From JALZEG01 sp046263255 (GTDB lineage: Bacteria > Actinomycetota > CADDZG01 > WHSQ01), in the NCBI GenBank assembly GCA_046263255.1, contig JBHELD010000052.1:1-8400 (forward strand): DNA of 8,400 nt, read 5' to 3'. Made by a program: the position numbers and the translations under genes. Positions within the stretch are counted from its first letter, which is position 1. Each line of letters opens with the position of its first letter. The notes beneath the pieces are model-generated. The model saw only the letters and a program-made list of their open reading frames with translations. It was not told where the DNA came from and did no database searches. Shown here in pieces: positions 1 through 6,037 of the stretch.

Positions 1-1679
1 GCGTAGAAGGTGTTGAACGACATCGTGAACTTCGACGCTGCGGCGGCGAAGTCCGCGATCGAGTCGACCTGCGTGTTCCACTTGTAGAACTGCGGGATCG
101 AGTCGACCTCGCGCATCCAGAAGAAGCGCTGCTTGACGAACGCCACCGGCTTGCCGTCGACGCTGCCGCGGGCGAAGACGGGGCCGTGGACGGTGCGGTG
201 GAAGGTGCGCTCCTCGAGGGCGGGGGGGCCGGGCGAGCCCGCGGAGGGCTTGACGACGAACGTCTCGGTGCGGGACTCCATCTCGCGGCACTTCCCCTTG
301 AAGACGTAGCCGTTCGAGTCCTCGGTCGCCTCGCCGCCCTCCGGGTCGCACAGCAGCTCGACCTTCGTGTCGACGGCGTCCGAGAAGCCCGTCGTCAGCG
401 TCCACGCGTAGTCGGGGCCGCGCCCGAGCGGGATGAGCGCCGACGCGCCCGGCACGGCGGGCCCGCGGAAGTGCGCCTCGTCCTTGCCGGACACGTGCAC
501 GTCGACGTCCCAGAAGAACGACGGCACCGCGTACCCCACCTGCGGGGCGCCGATCTGCATCGGGTTCCCGCTCGCCGACTCCTTGGCGGCGACCAGCAGC
601 GCGTTCGACGCGGGGGCGCGGAACCCGAGCCTCTCGAGGCGACGCCGGTAGTGCATCTGCTCGCGCGACGTGTCGCGCGCGAGCTGCTCCGCGTCGTCGG
701 GGATCGCGAAGGACTTGCGGCTCGACCTGCCGAGGTTCTGCGACGGGAAGACGCCGTCGGCCGGCGCGATCGAGGTCGCCGACGAGGGGTCGTTGCGCGC
801 GACGAGGTCCTCGTAGACCTTGGGACCGAGCTTCGCCCCGTGCTTCTTCACGAGGTGGGCGTACAGGCCTGCGTTGTCGAGCTCCGCCCCCGCCGTCTCG
901 CCGAACACGCGCAGCTGGAGGATCGCGACGTACAGCGTGTCGAGGGGCGTCCAGTCGGCCGGCTCGGGCTCGGGGCAGGGGTTGCCGAGCGCCTGGTACT
1001 CCGCCGGGCACTTCGTCGGGTCCATGCGGAGCTCCGCGATGTACTGGTTGACCCCGTCCGCGTACGCCTGGAGCCCTTCCTGGACCGCCTTGCCCGCCTT
1101 GCCGAACTCGTCGTCGAGGTCGTCGAACATCTTCTGGACCTCTTCCTCGGTGTAGCCCTCGCGCCGCGCGACGACGTCCATCTCGAGGTAATCGGGGCCG
1201 ATGAGCGTCGAGAGCTCTCCTCTCGCGGCGTGCCGGAAGACGTCCATCTCCCACAGCCGGTCCTCGGCCGTGGTGTAGCCGAGCGCGTGGCTCGCGGTCG
1301 CGAACGAGTCCGCGTAGATGTGCGGGACCCCGTACTCGTCGCGATAGACGTCGACGCCCTCGATCGGCTGGTACTCGTGTTCGATCTCCACCGGGCCGAA
1401 CCGCATCGAGTGGAAGTAGTCGCGGATCTCCTTGTCGGTGACGTCGTCGTCGTCGATCAGCGACGCGTAGAGCTCACGCTGGTCGTCGAAGTGGGCGCCG
1501 TAGCTGCCGGCGGCGACCTCTGCCGGCGTCACGTTGCCCTCCTGGCCGGGGGGCGCGATCGAGTAGGCCTTCATCGTGTCGGGGACCGGCGTCGGGCCGT
1601 CCTGCGCGCCGGCGCCGCCGGGCACGACGGTCGCGAGCAGGACTCCAGCCAGGAATAGAACGGGCACGCGGCGAGACAT
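1..1679 (-). CDS. Penicillin acylase (penicillin amidase) family Ntn hydrolase, secreted, 3' end outside the window
   Basis: Starts at ATG 1679-1677 and stays open to the left edge, giving 559 residues with no stop. Residues 1-25 form a signal peptide (MSRR, hydrophobic core, AGA before Gln26), so the protein is exported. The family's N-terminal signature is visible at about 112-150 (RDEYGVPHIYADS, then GYTTAEDRLWEMD). The predicted autoproteolytic site and nucleophile is Ser358 in PASNA (codon 606-608), followed by a GAPQVGY segment. FSDAVD at 432-437 aligns with the Asp-x-Val-Asp calcium site of E. coli penicillin G acylase, at nearly the same distance from the nucleophile. Asn556 in SFNTFY, at the cut edge, is a candidate oxyanion-hole Asn. 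Members hydrolyse amides such as beta-lactam side chains, acyl-homoserine lactones or other N-acyl compounds; the substrate cannot be read here. The precursor has about 80 residues between signal peptide and first family motif. It follows ctaB by 88 bp on the same strand and has its own good ribosome binding site. Family confident, substrate unknown. Confidence 0.93.
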   Translation of the reverse strand, partial: MSRRVPVLFLAGVLLATVVPGGAGAQDGPTPVPDTMKAYSIAPPGQEGNVTPAEVAAGSYGAHFDDQRELYASLIDDDDVTDKEIRDYFHSMRFGPVEIEHEYQPIEGVDVYRDEYGVPHIYADSFATASHALGYTTAEDRLWEMDVFRHAARGELSTLIGPDYLEMDVVARREGYTEEEVQKMFDDLDDEFGKAGKAVQEGLQAYADGVNQYIAELRMDPTKCPAEYQALGNPCPEPEPADWTPLDTLYVAILQLRVFGETAGAELDNAGLYAHLVKKHGAKLGPKVYEDLVARNDPSSATSIAPADGVFPSQNLGRSSRKSFAIPDDAEQLARDTSREQMHYRRRLERLGFRAPASNALLVAAKESASGNPMQIGAPQVGYAVPSFFWDVDVHVSGKDEAHFRGPAVPGASALIPLGRGPDYAWTLTTGFSDAVDTKVELLCDPEGGEATEDSNGYVFKGKCREMESRTETFVVKPSAGSPGPPALEERTFHRTVHGPVFARGSVDGKPVAFVKQRFFWMREVDSIPQFYKWNTQVDSIADFAAAASKFTMSFNTFY

Positions 1680-1684
1680 AGGTA

Positions 1685-1690
1685 CCTCCC
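1685..1690 (-). promoter_or_regulatory. Shine-Dalgarno site for the acylase gene
   Basis: On the minus strand GGGAGG lies five bases before the ATG at 1679. It is one of the clearest ribosome binding sites in the window and fixes the start of the acylase. No convincing TANNNT -10 box is visible in the 88-bp gap after ctaB, so this gene may be read through from ctaAB or use a promoter I cannot recognise. Confidence 0.8.
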
Positions 1691-1713
1691 AGGCGGGCCG
1701 ACTTGGTCGCTTC

Positions 1714-1746
1714 GTCCCTAGATACCCCCGGGGGACGGATTCATCC
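1714..1746. repeat. Short inverted repeats in the ctaB-acylase gap
   Basis: The gap contains CCCCCGGGGG (1725-1734), nested within GTCCC (1714-1718) and GGGAC (1732-1736), and next to it GGATTCATCC (1737-1746). These could form a weak hairpin in the transcript between ctaB and the acylase. No T-tract follows on the minus strand, so I do not call a rho-independent terminator. In DNA this GC-rich, short C/G palindromes are expected fairly often. Confidence 0.3.
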
Positions 1747-1767
1747 CTCGTATTGGTTAGACCGACG

Positions 1768-2733
1768 CTACCCCAGCAGCAGGCGGTCGAGCGCCATGGC
1801 CCCGAAGAGCAGCGCCAGGTAGTAGATCGAGAAGCGAAAGAGCCACCAGGCGACGGTCGGGACGGTGTTCCGGTAGAGGCGGACGGCGCCGTAGACGAAC
1901 ACCCCGTTGAGGATCAGCGCCGCCCCCAGGTAGATCGCGCCCATCTTCGCGACGGAGAAGAACACGAGAGACATCGCGAGCAGGAGGATCGAGTAGAGCA
2001 GGACGTGCTTCGCGGTCTCCTCGCGGCCGTAGACGACCGGCATCATCGGGACGCCGGCGGCGGCGTAGTCCTTCTCGTAGCGCATCGCCAGCGCCCAGAA
2101 GTGCGGGGGCGTCCAGTAGAAGATGATCCCGAAGAGCGCGAGGGCAGGGAGCTCTATCGTCCCGGTCACCGCGCTCCACCCCACGAGCGCCGGGAACGCG
2201 CCGGCGGCTCCGCCGATGACGATGTTCTGCGGCGTCGAGCGCTTCATCCCGATCGTGTAGACGAAGACGTAGAAGAGCAGCGCCGTCGTCGCGAGGGCTG
2301 CCGAGATCAGGTTCACCGCCGCCCACAGATAGGCGAACGCTACGACGCCGAGACCGATCCCGAACGCGAGCGCGCGCGCCGGCTCGACCTGGTGCATCGG
2401 CAGCGGCCGCCGCTTCGTACGCGGCATGACGCGGTCGATGTCGCGGTCGAGGTAGCAGTTGATCGCGTTGGCGCCGCCGGCCGAGAGCGCGCCACCGACG
2501 AGAGTGTTGAGCACGAGCACCCACGAGGGCCACCCGCGCGCGGCCACGACCATCGACGGGACGGTCGTGACGAGCAGGAGCTCGATGATGCGCGGCTTCG
2601 TGAGGGCGAAGTAGGCCGCGGCCCGTTCCCGCAGCGTCGCCGGGCGGTCGATGTCGAGCTCGGCGACCGCCGCGTTCACGACCTCCTCGACCCGGAGCGA
2701 GCCCGTCGACTCGCCGACGACGAGACGCTTCAC
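1768..2733 (-). CDS. ctaB: Protoheme IX farnesyltransferase (heme O synthase)
   Basis: Transfers a farnesyl group from farnesyl diphosphate to the vinyl group of heme B, giving heme O, the precursor of heme A; an integral membrane protein of the UbiA superfamily. 321 residues. The first Asp-rich motif is NCYLDRDIDRVM at 92-103, followed by RTKRRPL, as in CyoE/CtaB. The second conserved block is YWTPPHFWALAMRYEKDY at 206-223 followed by GVPMMPVVYG. Roughly nine hydrophobic segments lie between about 45 and 320. Residues 1-40 are a polar extension before FALTKPR, where the family core begins. The start is GTG at 2733-2731, directly abutting the ctaA stop (TGA then GTG); the only ribosome-binding-like sequence is a weak GGAAG four bases before it, so translational coupling to ctaA is likely. 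Stop TAG at 1770-1768. Identification is very firm; the exact start is less so. Confidence 0.96.
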   Translation of the reverse strand: MKRLVVGESTGSLRVEEVVNAAVAELDIDRPATLRERAAAYFALTKPRIIELLLVTTVPSMVVAARGWPSWVLVLNTLVGGALSAGGANAINCYLDRDIDRVMPRTKRRPLPMHQVEPARALAFGIGLGVVAFAYLWAAVNLISAALATTALLFYVFVYTIGMKRSTPQNIVIGGAAGAFPALVGWSAVTGTIELPALALFGIIFYWTPPHFWALAMRYEKDYAAAGVPMMPVVYGREETAKHVLLYSILLLAMSLVFFSVAKMGAIYLGAALILNGVFVYGAVRLYRNTVPTVAWWLFRFSIYYLALLFGAMALDRLLLG

Positions 2734-3672
2734 TCAGCTTCCGCTTTCGGCGACGGCAGGAACGCGGGCGACCGACGCCGCCCGAGCGGTCCTGACCGAG
2801 GGATGGGTGAAGGTCGCCATCGCCGCAACGCTAGCCCAGACGAGAGCCGCGACGGTGAGGTGCAGCGCTACCACGACCGGGTTCTGGTCCGTCCACAGGT
2901 TCGCCGCGCCCACGAGGATCTCGACGCCGAACAGGCCGGCGGCCGCGTGCGCGGCCCGCGCCGCGGCCGGCATCTCGCGCTTGCGTCTGGTCACCTGCGC
3001 CGCGACCACGAAGACGCCGATCCCCACGACTGCAGCCAGCACGCGGTGGAACCAGTGGAGCGCGAAGGTCTCGACGCCGAGGTCGGGGACGAACCTGCCG
3101 TCGACGAGCGGCCACGACCCCCCGATGTCGCGCGTCGACGCCAGCGACCCCACTATCAACAGCGCGAGGACGCCGGCCCCGACCCACATCACGCGCCGGG
3201 TCAAGCTCGCGTCGGTCGCGTCGAGGCCCGCCGCGCGCGCCGTCACCATCCCGGCGAGGTACACGAGCAGCGCGAGGAGGGCCATCGCCGCGACCAGATG
3301 CGCGACGACGACGAGCCGCTCGAGCTCGGCCTTGACGACGGCCGCGCCGAGCAGCGCCTGGAAGACCACGAGACCCAGAGCCGACAGCGAGATCCTCTTG
3401 ATCCGGGCGTCGCCCACGCGGCGCAGCGCGACGACGGCGAGGGCGGCGATGAGCAACCCGACCACCATCGCGATGAGCCGGTGGGAAAACTCGACGACCT
3501 CGGCCCTCGTCGCGAGCGAGGGGACCAGCCTCCCTCCGCAGTCGGGCCAGTCCGTGCCGCAGCCCAGACCAGACTTGGTGGCGCGAACCAATCCGCCGAC
3601 GGCGACCAGCACCACGGTCGCGCCGATGCAGGCGAAGGTGAGCTTTCGGAACAGGGACATCGAAGCGGCCAT
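2734..3672 (-). CDS. ctaA: Heme A synthase (COX15/CtaA family)
   Basis: Oxidises the C8 methyl group of heme O to a formyl group, making heme A for aa3-type cytochrome c oxidase; a membrane protein acting right after CtaB. 312 residues with about eight hydrophobic segments arranged as two four-helix halves. The family hallmark GGLVRATKSGLGC-x-DWPDC is at 26-45, with Cys38 and Cys45 spaced like the functional Cys pair of the B. subtilis enzyme. EFSHR (Glu61, His64), His125, HWFHR (His206/His209) and His271 supply the expected acidic and heme-ligand positions. The second extracellular loop (about 180-204) has no cysteines, so the second Cys pair seen in some family members is missing. The start is uncertain: ATG 3672 gives MAASMSLF, but ATG 3660 (MSLFRK) fits better with a TAGAAT box overlapping the first ATG. 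Neither has a Shine-Dalgarno site. First gene of a ctaAB operon. Confidence 0.95.
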   Translation of the reverse strand: MAASMSLFRKLTFACIGATVVLVAVGGLVRATKSGLGCGTDWPDCGGRLVPSLATRAEVVEFSHRLIAMVVGLLIAALAVVALRRVGDARIKRISLSALGLVVFQALLGAAVVKAELERLVVVAHLVAAMALLALLVYLAGMVTARAAGLDATDASLTRRVMWVGAGVLALLIVGSLASTRDIGGSWPLVDGRFVPDLGVETFALHWFHRVLAAVVGIGVFVVAAQVTRRKREMPAAARAAHAAAGLFGVEILVGAANLWTDQNPVVVALHLTVAALVWASVAAMATFTHPSVRTARAASVARVPAVAESGS

Positions 3673-3676
3673 TCTA
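3671..3676 (-). promoter_or_regulatory. Candidate -10 box for ctaAB
   Basis: TAGAAT on the minus strand differs from TATAAT at one position. It overlaps the ATG at 3672 and lies ten bases before the in-frame ATG at 3660, so a transcript from it would be leaderless or nearly so and would start translation at Met5 of the long form. No clear -35 box is visible. This is inferred from pattern and spacing only. Confidence 0.5.
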
Positions 3677-3703
3677 GCTGCGGGCCTATCGCGGGGGTCC
3701 CGT

Positions 3704-3709
3704 TACGCT
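3704..3709 (+). promoter_or_regulatory. Candidate -10 box for the redoxin lipoprotein gene
   Basis: TACGCT (TANNNT type) ends nine bases before the ATG at 3719, and no Shine-Dalgarno sequence fits in between, so transcription probably starts within a few bases of the ATG. The same hexamer, also preceded by T, recurs at 5993-5998 before the cupredoxin gene. The 46-bp gap must hold this promoter and the divergent ctaA promoter. Confidence 0.45.
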
Positions 3710-3718
3710 ACGGAACAG

Positions 3719-4612
3719 ATGACCCGTCGTCTGTGTCTCGGAGCCATAGCGGCCGCGGTGGTCGTCGCCGGTGCCGCGTGCGGGGGCGACGAAGGCGGCG
3801 CGCCGGAGAAGGCCCCGGAGAACGGCGCGGCATCGTTCGAGCAGCCCTTCACCGGCGCCGAGGCGTATCCGGTGTTCGTCAACTCCGAGATCGTGCGCGG
3901 CGAGAACCGGTTCCTCATAGGCCTGTTGAACGACGAGGACGCGCCGATCGCCGCGCCGGAGATCGCGGTCCACGTCGCGTTCTACGACCTCGACGAATCC
4001 GCCGAGCGTCCCGAGTTCGAGACCGACGCCGCGTTCATCGACTCCGGCCCTCGCGGCCTCTACGTGACGTACCCCGAGTTCGACTCGACCGGCAAGTGGG
4101 GCGCCGAGGTCAGGGTGTCCGGCCCCGATCTCCAGGAGACCGTGCGGGCGAGCTTCGAGGTGACGGCGACGGCGGCGACGCCCGCGGTGGGTGAGCCGGT
4201 TCCGCCGTCGAAGACGCCTACGAGCGACGCCGCGGGGCTGTCGGAGATATCGACCGACGACGACCCGAACCCGCGTTTCTACGAGACGTCGATCGGCGAG
4301 GCGGTCGCCGCGGGCAAGCCGTTCGTCGTCACGTTCGCCACGCCGAAGTTCTGCTCGTCCGCCGTCTGCGCGCCGACGCTCGACACGGTCGAGAAGGCGT
4401 CGAAGGACTGGCCGAAGATCGAGTTCATCCACGTCGAGGTCTACAAGAACCTCGACGACCCCGGGAACCTGAAGCCCGTCGCGGCGGTGAGGGAGTGGAG
4501 GCTGCCCAGCGAGCCGTGGGTGTTCGTCGTCGACGGCGACGGCGAGGTGGCGGCGAAGTTCGAGGGGACCGTCTCCGTCGAGGAGCTCGACGAGGCCCTG
4601 ACGGACCTCTAG
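3719..4612 (+). CDS. Lipoprotein with N-terminal beta-sandwich-like region and C-terminal thioredoxin-like domain (CX4C)
   Basis: 297 residues. MTRRLCLGAI and a hydrophobic stretch end in a lipobox VAGAAC with Cys21 as the likely lipidated residue, so it sits on the outer face of the membrane. Residues about 48-150 (NRFLIGLLNDED, then GLYVTYPEFDSTGKWGAEV, then VRASFEV) read as an all-beta domain resembling FixH/YtkA-type modules. After a Pro/Thr-rich linker (151-185), residues 186-297 look like a thioredoxin fold: FVVTFATPKFC, then Cys212-SSAV-Cys217, then the loop LPSEPW (262-267) where thioredoxins carry cis-proline, then FVVDGDGEVAAKFEG. The two cysteines are spaced CX4C instead of thioredoxin's CXXC or Sco's CX3C. 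I know similar two-domain proteins exist in Actinobacteria but not a proven function. Divergence from ctaAB suggests a role in oxidase maturation (thiol reduction or copper handling); that is inference. The stop shares CTAG with the convergent gene. Confidence 0.85.
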   Translation: MTRRLCLGAIAAAVVVAGAACGGDEGGAPEKAPENGAASFEQPFTGAEAYPVFVNSEIVRGENRFLIGLLNDEDAPIAAPEIAVHVAFYDLDESAERPEFETDAAFIDSGPRGLYVTYPEFDSTGKWGAEVRVSGPDLQETVRASFEVTATAATPAVGEPVPPSKTPTSDAAGLSEISTDDDPNPRFYETSIGEAVAAGKPFVVTFATPKFCSSAVCAPTLDTVEKASKDWPKIEFIHVEVYKNLDDPGNLKPVAAVREWRLPSEPWVFVVDGDGEVAAKFEGTVSVEELDEALTDL

Positions 4613-4935
4613 GCGTCGTCTATCGACCGCGCGTACAGCTTGCCGTCGCGCTCTTCGAGGGGCACGCGCACGGGATCGCCGGTCGAAAGGTGCTCCTGGA
4701 GGTGCCCGAGCGGGAATCCGTAGTCGACGTCGTCGGCGATGAAAATCTCGTAGGTCTCGTCCCCGTCCTTCAACGTGAACGACGTGACGTCGCCGACGCC
4801 CCCGGAGTCGACGTCGAGAAGGACCCCCGTCACCTCGTCGGGAACCTCCTGCCGCGTGGGCGGGGGGCCGTCGTCTCCTCCGCACGCCGCGCCGGCGAAA
4901 GCGGCGCAGCACAGCAGCGCGATCACGACGTTCAT
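4609..4935 (-). CDS. Small lipoprotein of unknown function
   Basis: 108 residues from ATG 4935. A hydrophobic N-terminus (MNVVIALLCCAAFAGAAC) ends in a lipobox with Cys18, followed by Gly/Asp/Pro-rich linker to about residue 32. The n-region has no positive charge, which is unusual for a signal peptide. The mature domain (about 33-108) alternates beta-like strands: VTGVLLDVD, VTSFTLKDGDETYEIFI, then FPLGHLQEHLSTGDPVRVPLEERDGKLYARSI. The pattern suggests a small barrel, perhaps OB-fold-like, of a type common as actinobacterial hypothetical proteins; this is a guess from pattern. The reading frame stays open upstream, through the polyprenyl synthase gene on the other strand, but the lipobox position and the TACCCT box seven bases before ATG 4935 set the start. 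Its 3' end overlaps the convergent redoxin gene by four bases. Confidence 0.75.
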   Translation of the reverse strand: MNVVIALLCCAAFAGAACGGDDGPPPTRQEVPDEVTGVLLDVDSGGVGDVTSFTLKDGDETYEIFIADDVDYGFPLGHLQEHLSTGDPVRVPLEERDGKLYARSIDDA

Positions 4936-4941
4936 CGCACC

Positions 4942-4948
4942 TAGGGTA
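4942..4948. promoter_or_regulatory. Overlapping back-to-back -10 boxes of a bidirectional leaderless promoter
   Basis: The 18-bp gap between ATG 4935 (minus) and ATG 4954 (plus) contains TAGGGTA. Read on the plus strand, TAGGGT (4942-4947) is a TANNNT box six bases before ATG 4954. Read on the minus strand, TACCCT (4948-4943) is a TANNNT box seven bases before ATG 4935. Both spacings are those expected when transcription begins at the start codon. There is no room for a 5' leader with a Shine-Dalgarno site on either side. The -35 regions would lie inside the opposing genes, and I see no consensus match there. Confidence 0.6.
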
Positions 4949-4953
4949 GCGGG

Positions 4954-5964
4954 ATGACCGCGTTCGCCCCCACGATCGACGAGCTCCGGCGCGAGGTCGA
5001 CCGGACGATCGCGGCGGACCTCGAGCGCCGGGCGGCCGCGCTGCCGGAGGCGCGGTTGCTGATCGACGAGATGTGGAGGCTGACCGCGGCGGGAGGTAAG
5101 CGACTGCGCCCGGCGTTCTGCTACTGGGGGTATCGCGCCGCCGGCGGCTCTCACGGCCGCGACATCGTGCGCGCCGCTTCGAGCCTGGAGCTGCTGCACA
5201 CGTTCGCCATCGTCCACGACGACATCATGGATGCGTCGGACGAGCGCCGGGGGCAGGAATCGGTCCACGCGCGCCACGGCGTCGCCGTCGGGATCCTCGT
5301 CGGGGACCTGGCGCTCGTCCTCGCGGACGACGCGTTCATCGGAGCCGGGTTCGCGCCGGCGGCGACCGCGTCCGCCTTCGCGGCGTACTCCCGGATGCGT
5401 CAGGAGGTGATCGCCGGGCAGTACCTCGACCTCGCCTACGCCGCGCGCGCCGACATCACCGTCGCAGAGGCACGGCGCGTGGCGGTGTTGAAGTCGGGTC
5501 GCTACTCGATCGACGAGCCGCTTGCGATCGGCGCCGCGCTCGCGGGGGCGGCGGAGGACCTGGCCGCGCGGCTGGCCGCGTTCGGCGCGCCGCTCGGCGA
5601 GGCGTTCCAGCTGCGCGACGACCTGCTCGGGACCTTCGGGGACCGGTCGAGCGTCGGCAAGCCCGTCGACTCCGACATCATCGAGGGCAAGCGGAACGTG
5701 CTCTACGCGTTCGCGACGGCGGCGCTGGACGGAGCCGAGGGGACTTTCCTCCGCGAGCGCTGGGGCGGGGACGGCCTGACCGCCGGCGAGATCGCCCGCC
5801 TCAGGGGCCTCGTGGAGTCGTCGGGCGCCCGCGCCGCGACGGAGAGGCTGCTGGACGAGCAGGTCGACGAGGCGCTCGCGCGCCTCCGGGAGCTCGAGGT
5901 CGGAGCCGGCGAGCGCGCCGCGCTCGAAGAGCTCGTGTTCCTCGCGACCGCGCGCCGGGCATAA
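4954..5964 (+). CDS. Polyprenyl diphosphate synthase (trans-isoprenyl, GGPP-synthase-like)
   Basis: Condenses isopentenyl diphosphate onto allylic diphosphates with Mg2+ to make a linear trans-prenyl diphosphate in the cytosol. 336 residues, all-helical pattern, normal family length. GGKRLRP at 47-53 binds diphosphate. The first Asp-rich motif is DDIMD at 89-93 within LLHTFAIVHDDIMDASDERRG. Lys180 in the KSGRYSI segment matches the conserved lysine. The second Asp-rich motif is FQLRDDLLGTFGD at 218-230, the form common in actinobacterial IdsA-like enzymes, followed by GKPVDSDIIEGKRN. The residue five positions before DDIMD is Phe84; an aromatic there usually limits product to about C20, so GGPP is the best guess, but chain length cannot be proven from sequence. 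Proximity to a MenJ-like reductase and to ctaB suggests supply of menaquinone side chains or heme O farnesyl. The start has no Shine-Dalgarno site and appears leaderless. Confidence 0.94.
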   Translation: MTAFAPTIDELRREVDRTIAADLERRAAALPEARLLIDEMWRLTAAGGKRLRPAFCYWGYRAAGGSHGRDIVRAASSLELLHTFAIVHDDIMDASDERRGQESVHARHGVAVGILVGDLALVLADDAFIGAGFAPAATASAFAAYSRMRQEVIAGQYLDLAYAARADITVAEARRVAVLKSGRYSIDEPLAIGAALAGAAEDLAARLAAFGAPLGEAFQLRDDLLGTFGDRSSVGKPVDSDIIEGKRNVLYAFATAALDGAEGTFLRERWGGDGLTAGEIARLRGLVESSGARAATERLLDEQVDEALARLRELEVGAGERAALEELVFLATARRA

Positions 5965-5980
5965 CCCCGGGGAGCAGCGG

Positions 5981-5999
5981 GAGCGTTAGGTTTACGCTC
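5981..5999 (+). promoter_or_regulatory. Candidate promoter with inverted repeat upstream of the cupredoxin gene
   Basis: In the 73-bp gap after the polyprenyl synthase, GAGCGT (5981-5986) and ACGCTC (5994-5999) form a six-base inverted repeat with a seven-base loop, TAGGTTT. TACGCT (5993-5998) is a TANNNT box identical to the one before the redoxin gene; TAGGTT (5987-5992) is an alternative. Either would give a short leader holding the Shine-Dalgarno site. Overlap of repeat and box could mean an operator or simply chance; there is no T-tract for a terminator. Confidence 0.35.
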
Positions 6000-6028
6000 G
6001 CTTCGACCCGGCGACGACGCAACCTGAC

Positions 6029-6034
6029 GGGAGA
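6029..6034 (+). promoter_or_regulatory. Shine-Dalgarno site for the cupredoxin gene
   Basis: GGGAGA three bases before GTG 6038 supports this GTG as the start in place of a later ATG. The gene is therefore translated from a leader, unlike the two apparently leaderless starts at 4935 and 4954. Confidence 0.6.
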
Positions 6035-6037
6035 GAC

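Noticed and set aside
186..1658. Long plus-strand open frame (490 codons) opposite the acylase
   Set aside because: The product is Arg/Val/Leu/Asp-rich with no domain logic, while the opposite strand has a signal peptide, nucleophile and calcium-site motifs. It is an antisense shadow of a GC-rich gene.
1725..1734. CCCCCGGGGG as a terminator after ctaB, and the similar CCCCGGGG at 5965-5972
   Set aside because: There is no loop and no downstream T-tract; short C/G palindromes are common by chance in this composition.
2651..3718. Upstream extension of the redoxin lipoprotein frame, open from 2651
   Set aside because: The extension is Thr/Ser/Ala/Arg-rich shadow sequence antisense to ctaA. The signal peptide and lipobox fix the start at ATG 3719.
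1576..4194. 872-codon plus-strand open frame across ctaB, ctaA and the redoxin gene
   Set aside because: Composition is dominated by Arg, Asp, Glu, Gly and His, and it crosses three well-identified genes in the wrong frame or strand. Long stop-free frames are expected at this GC content.
3686..4912. 408-codon minus-strand open frame opposite the redoxin gene
   Set aside because: Arg-rich product with no recognisable motif; the plus strand has a lipobox, CX4C and thioredoxin-like pattern.
4936..5277. Upstream extension of the small lipoprotein frame to 5277
   Set aside because: It runs antisense through the polyprenyl synthase coding region and would bury the signal peptide and lipobox internally.
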